Origin: Methanobacteriota archaeon
GTDB taxonomy: Archaea > Thermoplasmatota > Thermoplasmata > RBG-16-68-12 > JAFNFQ01
DNA: 45,473 nt
Direction of reading: 5' to 3'
NCBI GenBank assembly: GCA_017885655.1
Contig: JAFNFQ010000058.1
Location: 1-45,473, forward strand
Part shown: positions 1-9,866 of the stretch, piece by piece
Layout: each line of letters starts with the position of its first letter
How positions within the stretch are numbered: position 1 is the stretch's first letter
The notes under the pieces: model-generated
Database searches by the model: none
What the model saw: only the letters and a program-made list of their open reading frames with translations
What the model was told of the DNA's origin: nothing
Made by a program: the position numbers and the translations under genes

Positions 1-1191
1 GTATCCCGGTCCTGGCCCTCCCCGCCCACCGCCCCTCGCCCGCGGCGGCGGTTCAGCGCGGTAATTGAAGTCCGGGAAGGTGATCCGCGGGATGGACTGC
101 CCGAGTATCTGTTCGATTCCCCGGAAGTCACTCTCCTCCTCCGGCGCGATCAGAGTCATCGCCTCGCCCTCAGCATCCGCCCGGGCCGTGCGCCCGACTC
201 GGTGCACGTAGTCAATTGCCACCGTGGGGACGTCGTAGTTGATTACGTGCGTGATGCCGAGTACGTCGATGCCGCGAGCCGCCACATCAGTCGCGATGAG
301 CACCTGGTGGCGGCCATCCCGGAACCCGCCGAGCGCCGCCTCCCGTTGGCTCTGACTCCGATCCCCGTGGATCCTCGCCACGGCGAAGCCTGCCTGCTCC
401 ACTTGACGCGAGACGCGATCCGCGCGGCGCTTCGTCCTGACGAAAACGAGAACGGACAACATGTCCTCCCGACCGAGCAAGCGCACCAGGAGTTGAGTCT
501 TCAGATGCTGTGGCACCGGATACGACTCGTGGCGGATCGTGGTGGGCGGGCGATGAGGCGGGGAGACCGAGATGCGGACTGGATTCCGGAGGATGCCCCG
601 GGCAAGTCCCTCAACCTCGGGGGACATCGTCGCGGAGAACAGCAGGGTCTGGCGGTCCTTCGGGAGCGCACCAATGATGCGCCGAACGTCTGGGAGAAAG
701 CCCATATCGAGCATCCGATCAGCCTCGTCGAGGACGAGAACCTGAAGGTTCCGGAAGTCCACATTGCGGCGCTCCATATGGTCGAGGAGCCGCCCGGGCG
801 TGGCGACGACGACGTCAACCCCGCCGCGAAGCGCATCTTGCTGTGGGCCCATTCCCACACCGCCATAGACAGCCTTCCCCCTAGCCCGCCCCCCGCGGCC
901 AAGGTCGTGCAGCGCCTTCTCGATCTGCGCAGCGAGCTCGCGCGTCGGTGTAAGGACGAGCACGCGGGTCTTTCCAAGCGGCTGGCGGTAGAGTCGTTGG
1001 AGGATCGGCAGAAGAAAGGCAGCCGTCTTCCCGGAACCTGTCTGCGCAGTCCCGATCACATCCCGCCCTGCAAGCATGACCGGGATCCCCTCGCGTTGAA
1101 TCGGCGTTGGAGACTCATAGCCAAGCGCTTGAATGGCTCGAAGCAGGATTGGGTCCAAGCCCAGCTGTTCGAATGTCTTGGATTGTTCCAT
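1..1191 (-). CDS. DEAD-box ATP-dependent RNA helicase (RhlE-like), 3' end cut by window edge
   Basis: Translation from the ATG at 1191 stays open to base 1, so the C-terminus lies outside the window. All hallmark DEAD-box motifs are readable in order: a Q motif (PTPIQ) near residue 30, motif I AQTGSGKT, Ia PTRELAAQ, II DEAD, III SAT, then the second RecA lobe with ATDVAARGID (V) and YVHRVGRTAR (VI). A Gly/Arg/Pro-rich tail (RARGGGRGG) follows, as in RhlE-type helicases. Known role of the family: ATP-dependent unwinding or remodelling of RNA duplexes and RNPs, often in ribosome assembly or cold adaptation; the substrate here is unknown. A long open frame on the opposite strand over this stretch is a codon-bias shadow. 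Family assignment is very sure; the RhlE subtype is inferred. Confidence 0.95.
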   Translation of the reverse strand, partial: MEQSKTFEQLGLDPILLRAIQALGYESPTPIQREGIPVMLAGRDVIGTAQTGSGKTAAFLLPILQRLYRQPLGKTRVLVLTPTRELAAQIEKALHDLGRGGRARGKAVYGGVGMGPQQDALRGGVDVVVATPGRLLDHMERRNVDFRNLQVLVLDEADRMLDMGFLPDVRRIIGALPKDRQTLLFSATMSPEVEGLARGILRNPVRISVSPPHRPPTTIRHESYPVPQHLKTQLLVRLLGREDMLSVLVFVRTKRRADRVSRQVEQAGFAVARIHGDRSQSQREAALGGFRDGRHQVLIATDVAARGIDVLGITHVINYDVPTVAIDYVHRVGRTARADAEGEAMTLIAPEEESDFRGIEQILGQSIPRITFPDFNYRAEPPPRARGGGRGGPGPGY

Positions 1192-1392
1192 GCACTCTGT
1201 AAGGCGTTCGGTTCATAAGGATTGCCTGGTCGCTCGAACGATTCAGGATTGATGATGCCGACTATGATTCCTGCGCTGAAGAGCGAAATTGCCACAGCCT
1301 ATCGCCCCAAAACTCTGAGATGGAGTAGTAGATGCACTTAAGCCAGACTCGCCAGACGCAGAGGCAACCTGCTCCAGATTACACTCGTGGAT

Positions 1393-3120
1393 CTAAGTTC
1401 CCTTTCGGAATCCTTCATCGACACGATAGAGTGACAGCGGGACTCCATGAAGACCGCCAGGGTTGATCTTGAAAATAGATTCAGTACCCGCTCCGATTCT
1501 CAAGTTCAAGGGAACCGATGATGGGAAACCTGAGAGCTGTCCTTTTCGGAGGTGCTTACGCAAGGACTGAAGCATGGGCTCGACTCTCTCGACGCAGGGA
1601 AAAGAGACCAAGAACGTCCCTGCTGACCCGACTCCTATTGGCGAGATTTCGATTTTGAAATGCTCTGCCCAAGGGTATACTGTATGGAAGTCCTTCGAAA
1701 GGGTCGCCATCTGCATGTATAGGCCCCTCTGCACATTCATGCATGCCTGTAGAATTTTCAGCCCCTCAGATGGCAGTACCTTACTGCTCAAGAGCCGGGC
1801 GGCGACAGTTGTTGCGATGGAACTCGTGTCAATGACGTGTCTCAGGAGCCAAGCACTCTCACGTGGGGCAAACAGAATTAAGTTGAGGTAACGTTTCACG
1901 GTTTCGTCTATCACCTTGGATGTTTCCTCCGGCCTCCCTGCGAAGTTCAAAAGTAAACCGGCAGGCGCCTCTTCGGGTAGCTTGGGATAGAGGTTGCTTT
2001 CGTCCAAATTCACGTGACCAGCCAAATCTCCCTTCCCTTGAAGCTTGGCAAGCACTGGTAAGCCCGCTGTGGCACATAACGAAGCAGCGGCTGAACTATA
2101 GTCAAGTAATTTGATTGTCGGGACGTTTGCGTCCTTACCCACCAGGTCCTCATACGCGTCGTCCCAGAGCTTGCGTAGGTCGCTTGACCTACTTTCATTA
2201 TTCGTATTCCATACCCGCTCCAAGAGCTGGCAAAGCCGCACGTACTTCCGAAAGATTTTCCTTCGCTCCCATACATCTGCGTGTCTCGGCCAAAGAAGCG
2301 AGAATGAGGTTGATTCCTCAGGTACTCCAACATCCCATGCTGTGACTGTTCTACATTCGGAAAGGTCGACTTCTAACGGGAGAGTTGATGCGCGGCCCCG
2401 GTAAGATGCAAATGCTACTGTCGCTAGTATAGCCGAGATGCTGCCAGCGGCGCTTAGACCGCACCTAGCCCCGTCGTCGAGTGCAAATGTATAGTCGAAA
2501 TGCGTCAAGGCGTCCAAGAGGCCTTCAAGTTCTTCCCAGCTTTGAAATGGCCGGCAATCGGGCAGAAGTTGTCGAAGTCTCTGCTGCATCTCAGTCTGGC
2601 CTTTTGCGATTAGCTTGACAAACTCGTACCCTCCGCCTCGCTTGCTGCGCCAAGTGTCCCGAGACAGCCACTCTACCTCGCCTTTACCACCCTCCTTGAC
2701 TCCCACGGTTAGGAAGTAAGCGGTAGGGAGTACATAGCCAGCGCCCCCGAAGACCGTGAATGTCGCTCCGAAAACATACGCAGGTACACAAGCTTCTAGA
2801 ATCAAGTCTGGTCTTCCCAGCTGCTTGAATACTTCCCTCGCCCGGCGCACCGCAGGAGTCAGAGGTCCGACCGTGGCCTGGTCCGCAGGCCTGGATGTCC
2901 GCCTATACTTGCCCGATCCGATTCTCTCAAAGAATAGGGCATCAGCCAATACAAGCATTATATTGCGAAATCGCTGGCGAGCATACGGTTTCAGGTCTTC
3001 CAGTTCCTTCCACCTCTGCTGACATGCAATGGGCCATGAAATCACATCACCCTCTTTCAGTCCGAGAAGACGTTCTCTAAGCGGTCGGTTTTCGAAGGTT
3101 GAAGGAATGGGCACTGCCAT
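1393..3120 (-). CDS. Divergent GHMP-kinase-like protein with N-terminal helical domain (575 aa)
   Basis: I do not recognise an exact family. Residues 111-141 read VPAYVFG...FGGAGYVLPTA, similar to the GHMP-kinase N-terminal signature (APGRVNLIGEH..GG.VLP). Residues 217-232 (GARCGLSAAGSISAIL) resemble the Gly/Ser-rich ATP-binding motif 2, and residues 496-507 (GVGSAGTFLVSF) resemble the C-terminal motif 3 (GAGGGGFLLV). These occur in the right order and at plausible spacing, so a sugar/sugar-phosphate or isoprenoid kinase fold is inferred. Residues 1-90 are helical and basic and could be a partner or nucleic-acid binding region. The gene is divergent from the surface-protein gene at 3226, with a 10-bp palindrome between them. 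Substrate unknown; the GHMP call is moderate, the CDS itself is strong. Confidence 0.6.
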   Translation of the reverse strand: MAVPIPSTFENRPLRERLLGLKEGDVISWPIACQQRWKELEDLKPYARQRFRNIMLVLADALFFERIGSGKYRRTSRPADQATVGPLTPAVRRAREVFKQLGRPDLILEACVPAYVFGATFTVFGGAGYVLPTAYFLTVGVKEGGKGEVEWLSRDTWRSKRGGGYEFVKLIAKGQTEMQQRLRQLLPDCRPFQSWEELEGLLDALTHFDYTFALDDGARCGLSAAGSISAILATVAFASYRGRASTLPLEVDLSECRTVTAWDVGVPEESTSFSLLWPRHADVWERRKIFRKYVRLCQLLERVWNTNNESRSSDLRKLWDDAYEDLVGKDANVPTIKLLDYSSAAASLCATAGLPVLAKLQGKGDLAGHVNLDESNLYPKLPEEAPAGLLLNFAGRPEETSKVIDETVKRYLNLILFAPRESAWLLRHVIDTSSIATTVAARLLSSKVLPSEGLKILQACMNVQRGLYMQMATLSKDFHTVYPWAEHFKIEISPIGVGSAGTFLVSFPCVERVEPMLQSLRKHLRKGQLSGFPSSVPLNLRIGAGTESIFKINPGGLHGVPLSLYRVDEGFRKGT

Positions 3121-3152
3121 CGATCCCCGAAACTCCCTGAACGGACATTATC

Positions 3153-3164
3153 TATTTTAATATT
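3153..3164 (-). promoter_or_regulatory. AT-rich TATA-like element for the gene at 3120
   Basis: The minus strand reads AATATTAAAATA about 35-40 bases before the ATG at 3120, in an otherwise G+C-rich region. It fits an archaeal TATA box driving the GHMP-like gene. Position and composition only; no mapped transcript. Confidence 0.4.
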
Positions 3165-3176
3165 ACTGTCAGTTTC

Positions 3177-3186
3177 GTTTCGAAAC
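3177..3186. promoter_or_regulatory. 10-bp palindrome in divergent intergenic region
   Basis: GTTTCGAAAC is a perfect palindrome midway between the divergent starts at 3120 and 3226, directly after a partial copy (GTTTC at 3172). It could be an operator shared by both genes; function is inferred from position only. Confidence 0.3.
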
Positions 3187-3225
3187 AAATGATAATAACA
3201 ATCGTGTAGTCAAAAGCACGCATCT

Positions 3226-5421
3226 ATGCTTGGGCATAAACGGAGGAGGAACTACTTGATAATAGGTGGATCTGGTACTTGGAGTTTTGCAAGAGGATCG
3301 ACACTGTGGGCAGTCTTGTCTGCCTTACTCCTCATGCTCCCTTCCGCTCAGGGGAGCACAAGCGAATTTGAAATAACTTTCGAGCTGCGAAAGGGCATTG
3401 AGCTGCCAGCCTTCCTTCCAGCCGGGCTGGGTGGTTGGCAGGGCTTGGATGTTGCCGCGTACGGCACCGTCAGGGATTCGGAGGGTTTGTCCTCCACGCT
3501 GTCGTTCGGAGGCTACGTGGCAGGCGAGTTTGCGGGTCGAAAAGGCGAGGGCTCCGTCGGAGGAGAGCTTGAGCTGGCCAAGCAAGGCATGGAGTGGACG
3601 ATTCAGAGTGGACATTTGTCTGGAAGCTTTCAGACGGCCTTACCGACGCCCCTTAAGGCAGATATCGACATTCCCATCGTCGGCAAGGTCAAAATCGACG
3701 TGTCCATTCTCCTGGGCGGTGGCTTCACCGCAGACTTCGGCAGTGGGGGGACACTGATAGGAGGAACTCTTTCACTTACCGCAGGCGCACGAGCCTCAGC
3801 TCGTGCGAATGTGCAGTTGTTCATCACGACCGTCGATGTCAGAGTCTGGGGGCAGCTGACCGCCACATTAATGGGCGGATATGACGACGGGTGGTTCGCG
3901 TCGTTGGATTTAGAGGGGGAAATCGGGGCAACGGCGGGGATTGGGCCCTGGTCGGCCTCTTTTTCCACAACGCTGAACTGGCATTCGGGCACACGTGACG
4001 AATCCCAATCTACATCCGGGGACTGGACTCAGACATCGCCCTGGGTACCGATTGAGTATCTGCCGACACCGCCCCAGCATTCCTCGGGGTTGACCTTGGC
4101 CGATGACAACGACCTCGCAGAATCTTCCCCGGCCCTTGCCTCACTCACCGATGAGTCATCTTTAATGGTCTGGCGGAGGAGCGCCCCCGCCTTATCGGGC
4201 GGAACAAATCTCGTCTACTCGACCTTCGGCAACACCGGCACCGTCAACCCCAAGCCGCTCGCCGAGGAAGGCGGCGATCAACTCGCACCGTCGTTTGCAA
4301 CAGTCGGCTCGGGCGGAGTCTATCTAGCCTATCTTCATCAGCCCGAGATCAGCGACCCCAGTTCCTTGCACGACATTCTGCCTGAGCGGTGGATTCGCCT
4401 GACACGTTATGATGGGACGACATGGATGTCGATGGACACCAGTCAAGTTCAACCTGGGGCTTACGGAGATATCTCAGTCGCGGCTGGTGACCTTGGGCAA
4501 CTCCTTGTAGCGTTTGACGTCGATCAAGATGGTGATTCACGAACTGGTTCCGATGTCCGCATCAGCTACTTCACATTGTCGAACGGCCTGCCATCGCAGA
4601 TATTCATGCTGCCCGATGAAGGCGGCGCATCCTTCGACCCCACGGTGGTCGCGCTCAGTGGCAATCGCCAGCTCATTGGATTTATCAGAGACAACGATGG
4701 AATCGCCAGCACACGGCTGGACAGGGACCCATACTACGTCATAGTGGAAAATGGCGTAGCTTCGACGTCGCTGCCGCTTCTCGTAGACGAAGTTGAACAA
4801 CGTGACCTTGAGATGCGCGCGACGTCCGAGGGGACGGGTGCTGGACTCGTCTTCATTGAGTCCGCGGGCATCGGCGGTGGAGAAATGGTCCGCTACATGG
4901 AATATGATGGCCACGCATGGAAGCCGGTGGTGGATGTGGCCTCGCCGCAGTTCTCGCCGAGCGTGCCAGATTTGTGCTTCCTGCGGGACGGTAGCGCCGT
5001 CGTGACATGGTCTGAGAGCGGCAAGCCAGATGGGGATATCGCGGCGGCCCTGCGGAACCCGGAGTCGGCTATCTGGTCGGCGCCCGTGTACATACGAGAT
5101 CCTGGCTTTCAGAGTACGAGCGTGAAGTCCGTGCCGACACCTACCGGGGCCGAACTCGTCTGGGTTTCTACCGCCCAGTCGACCGCGCAGGCTTTTTCGG
5201 AAGGGGACATCGTCATGGCAGAGCGCACCCGGGAGGCACTCCGACCGCCCACGATAGGCTCGCCTCTCATTCCACATTCAGAAGGCCACGAAAACACGGA
5301 TCGCGGTGATTCAGCGCATCTGCCCGCATGGTTCCTGCCGCTTGTATCTGCATGGATTCTTGCGATCATGGTCGCAACAGTTGTGTTCTTAGGACCCACA
5401 TGGAGAAGGTGGAAGAAGTGA
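3226..5421 (+). CDS. Secreted surface protein with C-terminal membrane anchor (731 aa)
   Basis: The N-terminus has a basic stretch (GHKRRRN) and a hydrophobic segment (LWAVLSALLLMLPSAQG) typical of a signal peptide. A Gly/Thr-rich beta region follows to about residue 270, then a region with recurring short blocks such as SLMVWRR, SAPSFATVGSG-like and VVALSGNRQLIGF that suggests a beta-propeller of about 300 residues. Near the C-terminus a single membrane helix (FLPLVSAWILAIMVATVVFL) ends in RRWKK, which places the protein outside the cell with a short cytoplasmic tail. No catalytic motif is visible. It overlaps the next surface-protein gene by 22 bases, so the two are co-transcribed and probably act at the same envelope site. 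Confidence 0.85.
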   Translation: MLGHKRRRNYLIIGGSGTWSFARGSTLWAVLSALLLMLPSAQGSTSEFEITFELRKGIELPAFLPAGLGGWQGLDVAAYGTVRDSEGLSSTLSFGGYVAGEFAGRKGEGSVGGELELAKQGMEWTIQSGHLSGSFQTALPTPLKADIDIPIVGKVKIDVSILLGGGFTADFGSGGTLIGGTLSLTAGARASARANVQLFITTVDVRVWGQLTATLMGGYDDGWFASLDLEGEIGATAGIGPWSASFSTTLNWHSGTRDESQSTSGDWTQTSPWVPIEYLPTPPQHSSGLTLADDNDLAESSPALASLTDESSLMVWRRSAPALSGGTNLVYSTFGNTGTVNPKPLAEEGGDQLAPSFATVGSGGVYLAYLHQPEISDPSSLHDILPERWIRLTRYDGTTWMSMDTSQVQPGAYGDISVAAGDLGQLLVAFDVDQDGDSRTGSDVRISYFTLSNGLPSQIFMLPDEGGASFDPTVVALSGNRQLIGFIRDNDGIASTRLDRDPYYVIVENGVASTSLPLLVDEVEQRDLEMRATSEGTGAGLVFIESAGIGGGEMVRYMEYDGHAWKPVVDVASPQFSPSVPDLCFLRDGSAVVTWSESGKPDGDIAAALRNPESAIWSAPVYIRDPGFQSTSVKSVPTPTGAELVWVSTAQSTAQAFSEGDIVMAERTREALRPPTIGSPLIPHSEGHENTDRGDSAHLPAWFLPLVSAWILAIMVATVVFLGPTWRRWKK

Positions 5422-8400
5422 AAGACGAAATCGGAGTAGTGATGTGCGTGGCGCTCTTGTTCGCGAATGTGCTCGGCGCGATGGCGTCTGCCGCCGACAA
5501 CAACGCCGACAAGATGGAGACGGTGAATGCACTCGAGGCTCCCCAACTGGATGCAGTACCGAGCGTCGGCCGGATAGCCGTGACGGAGGTCGCTGCCCCT
5601 GCTGATGCCCCCCTGGGATTCACGATGGGGACTGGTGGCATCTCCGATGATGAGGCGGGAGTACCTGGCACCCGTGGGACAGGTGTCGAGCCCAATAGTG
5701 GCAACTACTACGAATTTACGAATGACTGGGCTCATTTCAAGACCTGCAGGAGTGCTCAGAATGATTGGCCGCTTGAATGCACTGACCCTACCGACACTTT
5801 CTTGAATACGGATCCGAGGGTGTATGCTTGGTCGGAACTGAATGAAGTGAAGGAGGAAGTGCGTTTCAAGTGGAACTTCTTCAGACCGGACTCCACCCTG
5901 TATTCGACATGCATCGGTAACTGGATTCAGGATCCGAAGGATCAGGGCCAGGACCATTGGGATTGGGTGAGAGGATGGTGTTGGTACGCTCTTGCCGGGA
6001 CAAACATGGCAGACAACGCTGGAGTCTGGCGCGTGGACATGTACGTCGAGGAAGCACATGAAGGATGGTGGCAGTATGAGGCCTTTCGCAACTTCAGAGT
6101 AATCGACAATACCGCGCCGTCTTCTCCTCCAGGGACGCCCTCAGATGAAGGAGACTGGTCGGCCGACTCCGACCTGCTTTTCTCGTGGAGCCCAGCTTAC
6201 GACTCGAACGGAATTGGCGCTTACCAGCTCAGAATCGCCCTCTCTCCGGGAGGGACGGCGGTGTTCGATAGTGAAGTGGGAACCGCCGCATCGTATACGT
6301 ATGATCAAGGGGAGAATGGCAAGACGTACTTTGCCACGGTGAGAGCCAGGAACCAAGCAGATGATTGGACTAGTTGGTCTGGATGTAGCAACGGAATCGC
6401 TGTGGACACTGTCCCACCGTCCTCCCTGCTGCTATTAATCCAAGGCGGCGCGGCATACTCTAACAGTCGCTCAGTGCAGCTGTCACTCTACGCTGAAGAC
6501 CCTGGTGGGTCAGGGGTCAACCAGATGAAGGTGAGGAACGAGGAGGCTGCCGGTTCGTGGGTTCCCTACGCTACGAGCTATACCCTGCAACTATCAGGTG
6601 GAGAGGGCCAGAAGGTCGTCAAGTTCGCTGCCAAAGACAAGGCGGGCAACATCGCAAATGAAGTCTCCAGCACGATATTCCTCGACTCGGTGCCTCCCAC
6701 CGTGACTGTAGTCATCAACAACGGAGACCAGTCGACGAATTCGAGGGACATCACGCTGTCAATTAATGCGGTGGATCCAGATCCGTCGAGCACGGTCAGC
6801 AGCATGTCATTGTCATCAGATGGTACGTCCTGGATGCCCTTCGAGGCGTTCGTGACATCCAAGAACTACCAGTTGCCCGCAGGAGATGGCAACAAGACTG
6901 TCTTCGTTCGCGTGCGCGACATGGCAATCAATGTCGGCCAAGCCTCCGATGACATAGTCCTCGACTCTAGCGGGCCAATCCCGACGGTGATGATAGCTGA
7001 CGGGGCCGAGTACACGAACACGCATATAGTTCGACTGGACATTACGACAAGCGAGCCCGCAATCGAAGCAATGTTCAGGAACGAGGGGGAGCCGTGGCCT
7101 TCTTCATGGGAGCCATATTCAAATGTTAAAACGTGGCAACTCTCTGATGGCGACGGCGAAAAGATAGTATTCGTGAGAACGAAAGATGCCGCCGGTAACT
7201 CTGGTGAGGGTTCAGCGAGAATCTTGTTAGACAGCACGCCGCCACAGATCGATCTCTTCATGATTGACGCGGGAGCTGTGTATTCGAACTCAACGTCGGT
7301 GATTCTCACAACTGTCGCGACCGATCCGGGCTCCGGTTTGTCGACCATGTCCTTCAAGGAGCTGGGGTTGTGGAGTCCAGAAGAAGTATATGTGGCAGAG
7401 CGGAATTGGACTCTGAGCCCCGGAGACGGCCTCAAGGCGGTCACGGTTAAAATAACAGACTTGGCGAACAACGTGGCCACCGCAATCGCAACGATCACGT
7501 TAGACACTGCGGCCCCGGAAGTGACCCTCACCATCGCGTCGGGTGCACAGTACGTCAACAGCACGATAGTCGCCCTCAATATAGATGTCTCGGACCCATC
7601 ACCGGGGAGCGGAGCTGGCATGATGTCGTTCAGCACGAATCACGCCTCGTGGACTGTTTGGCAGCATTTCAAAGGTGACATAACCTGGATCCTGTCGCCA
7701 GAAGAAGGTTTAAAGAGCCTCTGGGCGAGAGTGGAAGACTCAGCCGGTAACATTGGAGAGGGATTCGACCAGACTATTCTCGACACGATTGCACCGACCG
7801 TGGCCCTCCATATCGACGGGGACACGAACTACACCAACTCGCTGGAGGTCACACTCACCATCAGCGCTGCAGACGAGGGTGCGGGCGTCGCGAGGCAAGC
7901 CCTTCGCAATGAAGGTAGTGCATATGGACAGTGGGAACCCTACACAAGTCCTCGTCTCTGGCAGCTCACTCCCTTTGACGGATTGAGACGCGTCTTTGCC
8001 AAGCTGCAAGACGCCGCAGGCAATTCGGCAGAGACCAGCGCCACAATAACGCTCGATTCGACGGCACCGGAAGATGTATTCCTGTCAATTAATGGCGGTG
8101 CCCCTGCCGTCTCGACGAGGAATGTGTCACTGAGCATATCGGCAATCGACGAAATCAGTGGACTCTCGGAGATTCGGCTGAGGAATGAGGCCGGGACCTG
8201 GTCCAGCTGGATACCTTTCACGACCACTTCCGAGTGGAACCTCTCAGAGACGGAGGGTGAGCAGCAAATCGACCTCGAGGTCTGCGACGTCGCCCGGAAT
8301 GTTGCCGAAGCCTCCGCCAAGACAATACTCGATACCCGTCCTCCCTGGCCCGTGTCAGTTATCATCAATGACGACGCGCAATTCACTGCCGACAGAATCG

Positions 8401-9758
8401 TTACCCTCCAAATCAGCGCAGAGGACCCATTCGGGAGCGGCGTGGAGGCGGTGGCCTTTTCACACGAGGGAACGAAATGGACAAGCCTTGAACCCTACTC
8501 CACATCGAAGGTGTTCCAATTGACAGCATCGAACGGCGAGCAGTTCGTCTTTCTGAGAGCCGTCGACCGAGCGGGAAACATCGGGCAAGCCAACGATTCA
8601 ATCATTCTTGACACGCAAAGCCCCGTGATAATCAACTTCACGATTGACGATAACACCCCATATACGAACTCGCTCTCTATAGCGCTGGATATCCAAGCCC
8701 TGGATCCCAATCCCGGTTCAGGCCTCGCGTTCATCGCATTGCGAAATGAGGCCCTCTCATGGAGTCCTCAAGAAGCATTCACCTCGACAAGGACTTGGAG
8801 CTTGCCCGCGGGTGACGCCTCGAAGTCTGTTTCGGTACGCGTCTATGACGGCGCAGGCAACTTCGAGGAATCCAGCGCCACGATTCTCCTTGATCAGACG
8901 CCGCCCACCGACTTGTCGATTGTCATCGAGTACGGATTGACCTCAACCACATATGCGGAGGTCAATCTCACCCTCGCCGGCAGCGACCCGACCCCAGGCA
9001 GCGGGTTGTCTACCATGTCATTTAAAAACGGTAATGGCGCCTGGAGTTCATGGGAACCATTTCAAGCGACGAAGTTGTGGTCACTTGAAGGGACAGCCGG
9101 AATCAAGGTCGTTTACTACCGGACGATGGATAACGCAGGGAACATCGCCGCTGAAGTTTTCGATTCGATAGCCCTTGTCGCTCCCGAAGACGGAGATGGC
9201 AGCCAGAGTACGACCGCGTTGACGCCAATCCTCGCTGCCGACAGAGACCACATCAACGAGTCCGAGATAGTCATCTTCACCGCCTTTCTGAAGCAAGGCG
9301 AGGGGTATATGGACCATGTCGAGGCATGGTCATTCGATTTCGGCGACGGGTTCGAATCCTCCTGGATAACCTCGAGGACAATCCCACATCAATACGCCAG
9401 TCCGGGGCTGTTCGTCGCGAAACTGCGTCTCAGGGACGACCAGGGGAGGGTGACTGATGCAGCCATCCTGCCGATATACGTCCTTGCCCTGCCACAGGGC
9501 TCGACGACAGAAAGCCAACGAGTCGGTCCATTGGAATGGGCGATTATCGCGATTCTCATTGCCCTCACAATTATCCTCCTGCTGGCTGTGCTGCGCAACA
9601 GCAGGAAAAAGGGAGGAGTGAGCAGCGAGCCTGACAAAGATGACTTGAGTGAACAGCAAGACGATCCTTCCACCTCGGAAGGCCAGGAACAGCCCCAAGC
9701 TGACGAAGACTATGAAGCGACAGAGTCTAAGTTAAGAGAACTCTTGACGCTTCTCTGA
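5400..9758 (+). CDS. Large surface protein with about ten Ig-like repeats, PKD-like domain and membrane anchor (1452 aa)
   Basis: The chosen ATG at 5400 lies inside the end of the previous gene and precedes a signal-like segment (MCVALLFANVLGAMASA). An in-frame start further upstream would not be preceded by a signal, and a GTG at 5418 is an alternative. After an N-terminal globular part and a fibronectin-like domain come about ten 82-88-residue beta-sandwich repeats. Each has a Trp-containing middle, an AGN motif and a closing ILLD(S/T)xPP-type hinge. A PKD-like domain (WSFDFGDGF) then precedes a membrane helix (WAIIAILIALTIILLLAVL) and an acidic cytoplasmic tail rich in Glu, Gln and Asp. 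The protein would form a long extracellular stalk, probably for adhesion or as part of the cell coat; the ligand is unknown. Confidence 0.9.
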   Translation: MEKVEEVKDEIGVVMCVALLFANVLGAMASAADNNADKMETVNALEAPQLDAVPSVGRIAVTEVAAPADAPLGFTMGTGGISDDEAGVPGTRGTGVEPNSGNYYEFTNDWAHFKTCRSAQNDWPLECTDPTDTFLNTDPRVYAWSELNEVKEEVRFKWNFFRPDSTLYSTCIGNWIQDPKDQGQDHWDWVRGWCWYALAGTNMADNAGVWRVDMYVEEAHEGWWQYEAFRNFRVIDNTAPSSPPGTPSDEGDWSADSDLLFSWSPAYDSNGIGAYQLRIALSPGGTAVFDSEVGTAASYTYDQGENGKTYFATVRARNQADDWTSWSGCSNGIAVDTVPPSSLLLLIQGGAAYSNSRSVQLSLYAEDPGGSGVNQMKVRNEEAAGSWVPYATSYTLQLSGGEGQKVVKFAAKDKAGNIANEVSSTIFLDSVPPTVTVVINNGDQSTNSRDITLSINAVDPDPSSTVSSMSLSSDGTSWMPFEAFVTSKNYQLPAGDGNKTVFVRVRDMAINVGQASDDIVLDSSGPIPTVMIADGAEYTNTHIVRLDITTSEPAIEAMFRNEGEPWPSSWEPYSNVKTWQLSDGDGEKIVFVRTKDAAGNSGEGSARILLDSTPPQIDLFMIDAGAVYSNSTSVILTTVATDPGSGLSTMSFKELGLWSPEEVYVAERNWTLSPGDGLKAVTVKITDLANNVATAIATITLDTAAPEVTLTIASGAQYVNSTIVALNIDVSDPSPGSGAGMMSFSTNHASWTVWQHFKGDITWILSPEEGLKSLWARVEDSAGNIGEGFDQTILDTIAPTVALHIDGDTNYTNSLEVTLTISAADEGAGVARQALRNEGSAYGQWEPYTSPRLWQLTPFDGLRRVFAKLQDAAGNSAETSATITLDSTAPEDVFLSINGGAPAVSTRNVSLSISAIDEISGLSEIRLRNEAGTWSSWIPFTTTSEWNLSETEGEQQIDLEVCDVARNVAEASAKTILDTRPPWPVSVIINDDAQFTADRIVTLQISAEDPFGSGVEAVAFSHEGTKWTSLEPYSTSKVFQLTASNGEQFVFLRAVDRAGNIGQANDSIILDTQSPVIINFTIDDNTPYTNSLSIALDIQALDPNPGSGLAFIALRNEALSWSPQEAFTSTRTWSLPAGDASKSVSVRVYDGAGNFEESSATILLDQTPPTDLSIVIEYGLTSTTYAEVNLTLAGSDPTPGSGLSTMSFKNGNGAWSSWEPFQATKLWSLEGTAGIKVVYYRTMDNAGNIAAEVFDSIALVAPEDGDGSQSTTALTPILAADRDHINESEIVIFTAFLKQGEGYMDHVEAWSFDFGDGFESSWITSRTIPHQYASPGLFVAKLRLRDDQGRVTDAAILPIYVLALPQGSTTESQRVGPLEWAIIAILIALTIILLLAVLRNSRKKGGVSSEPDKDDLSEQQDDPSTSEGQEQPQADEDYEATESKLRELLTLL

Positions 9759-9866
9759 GTAAAAATGGTAGGTCTTGACCAAAATCGAGAGGCATCTGAA
9801 TCCAGCGTCGGGATACGCAGAGACATGCACCCATGGACATATCCCGCCAGATGCATAGCTCGAACT

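Noticed and set aside
202-1218. 338-codon open frame on the plus strand over the left end
   Set aside because: The opposite strand encodes a complete set of DEAD-box helicase motifs through the same bases; the plus frame has no family resemblance and is a shadow.
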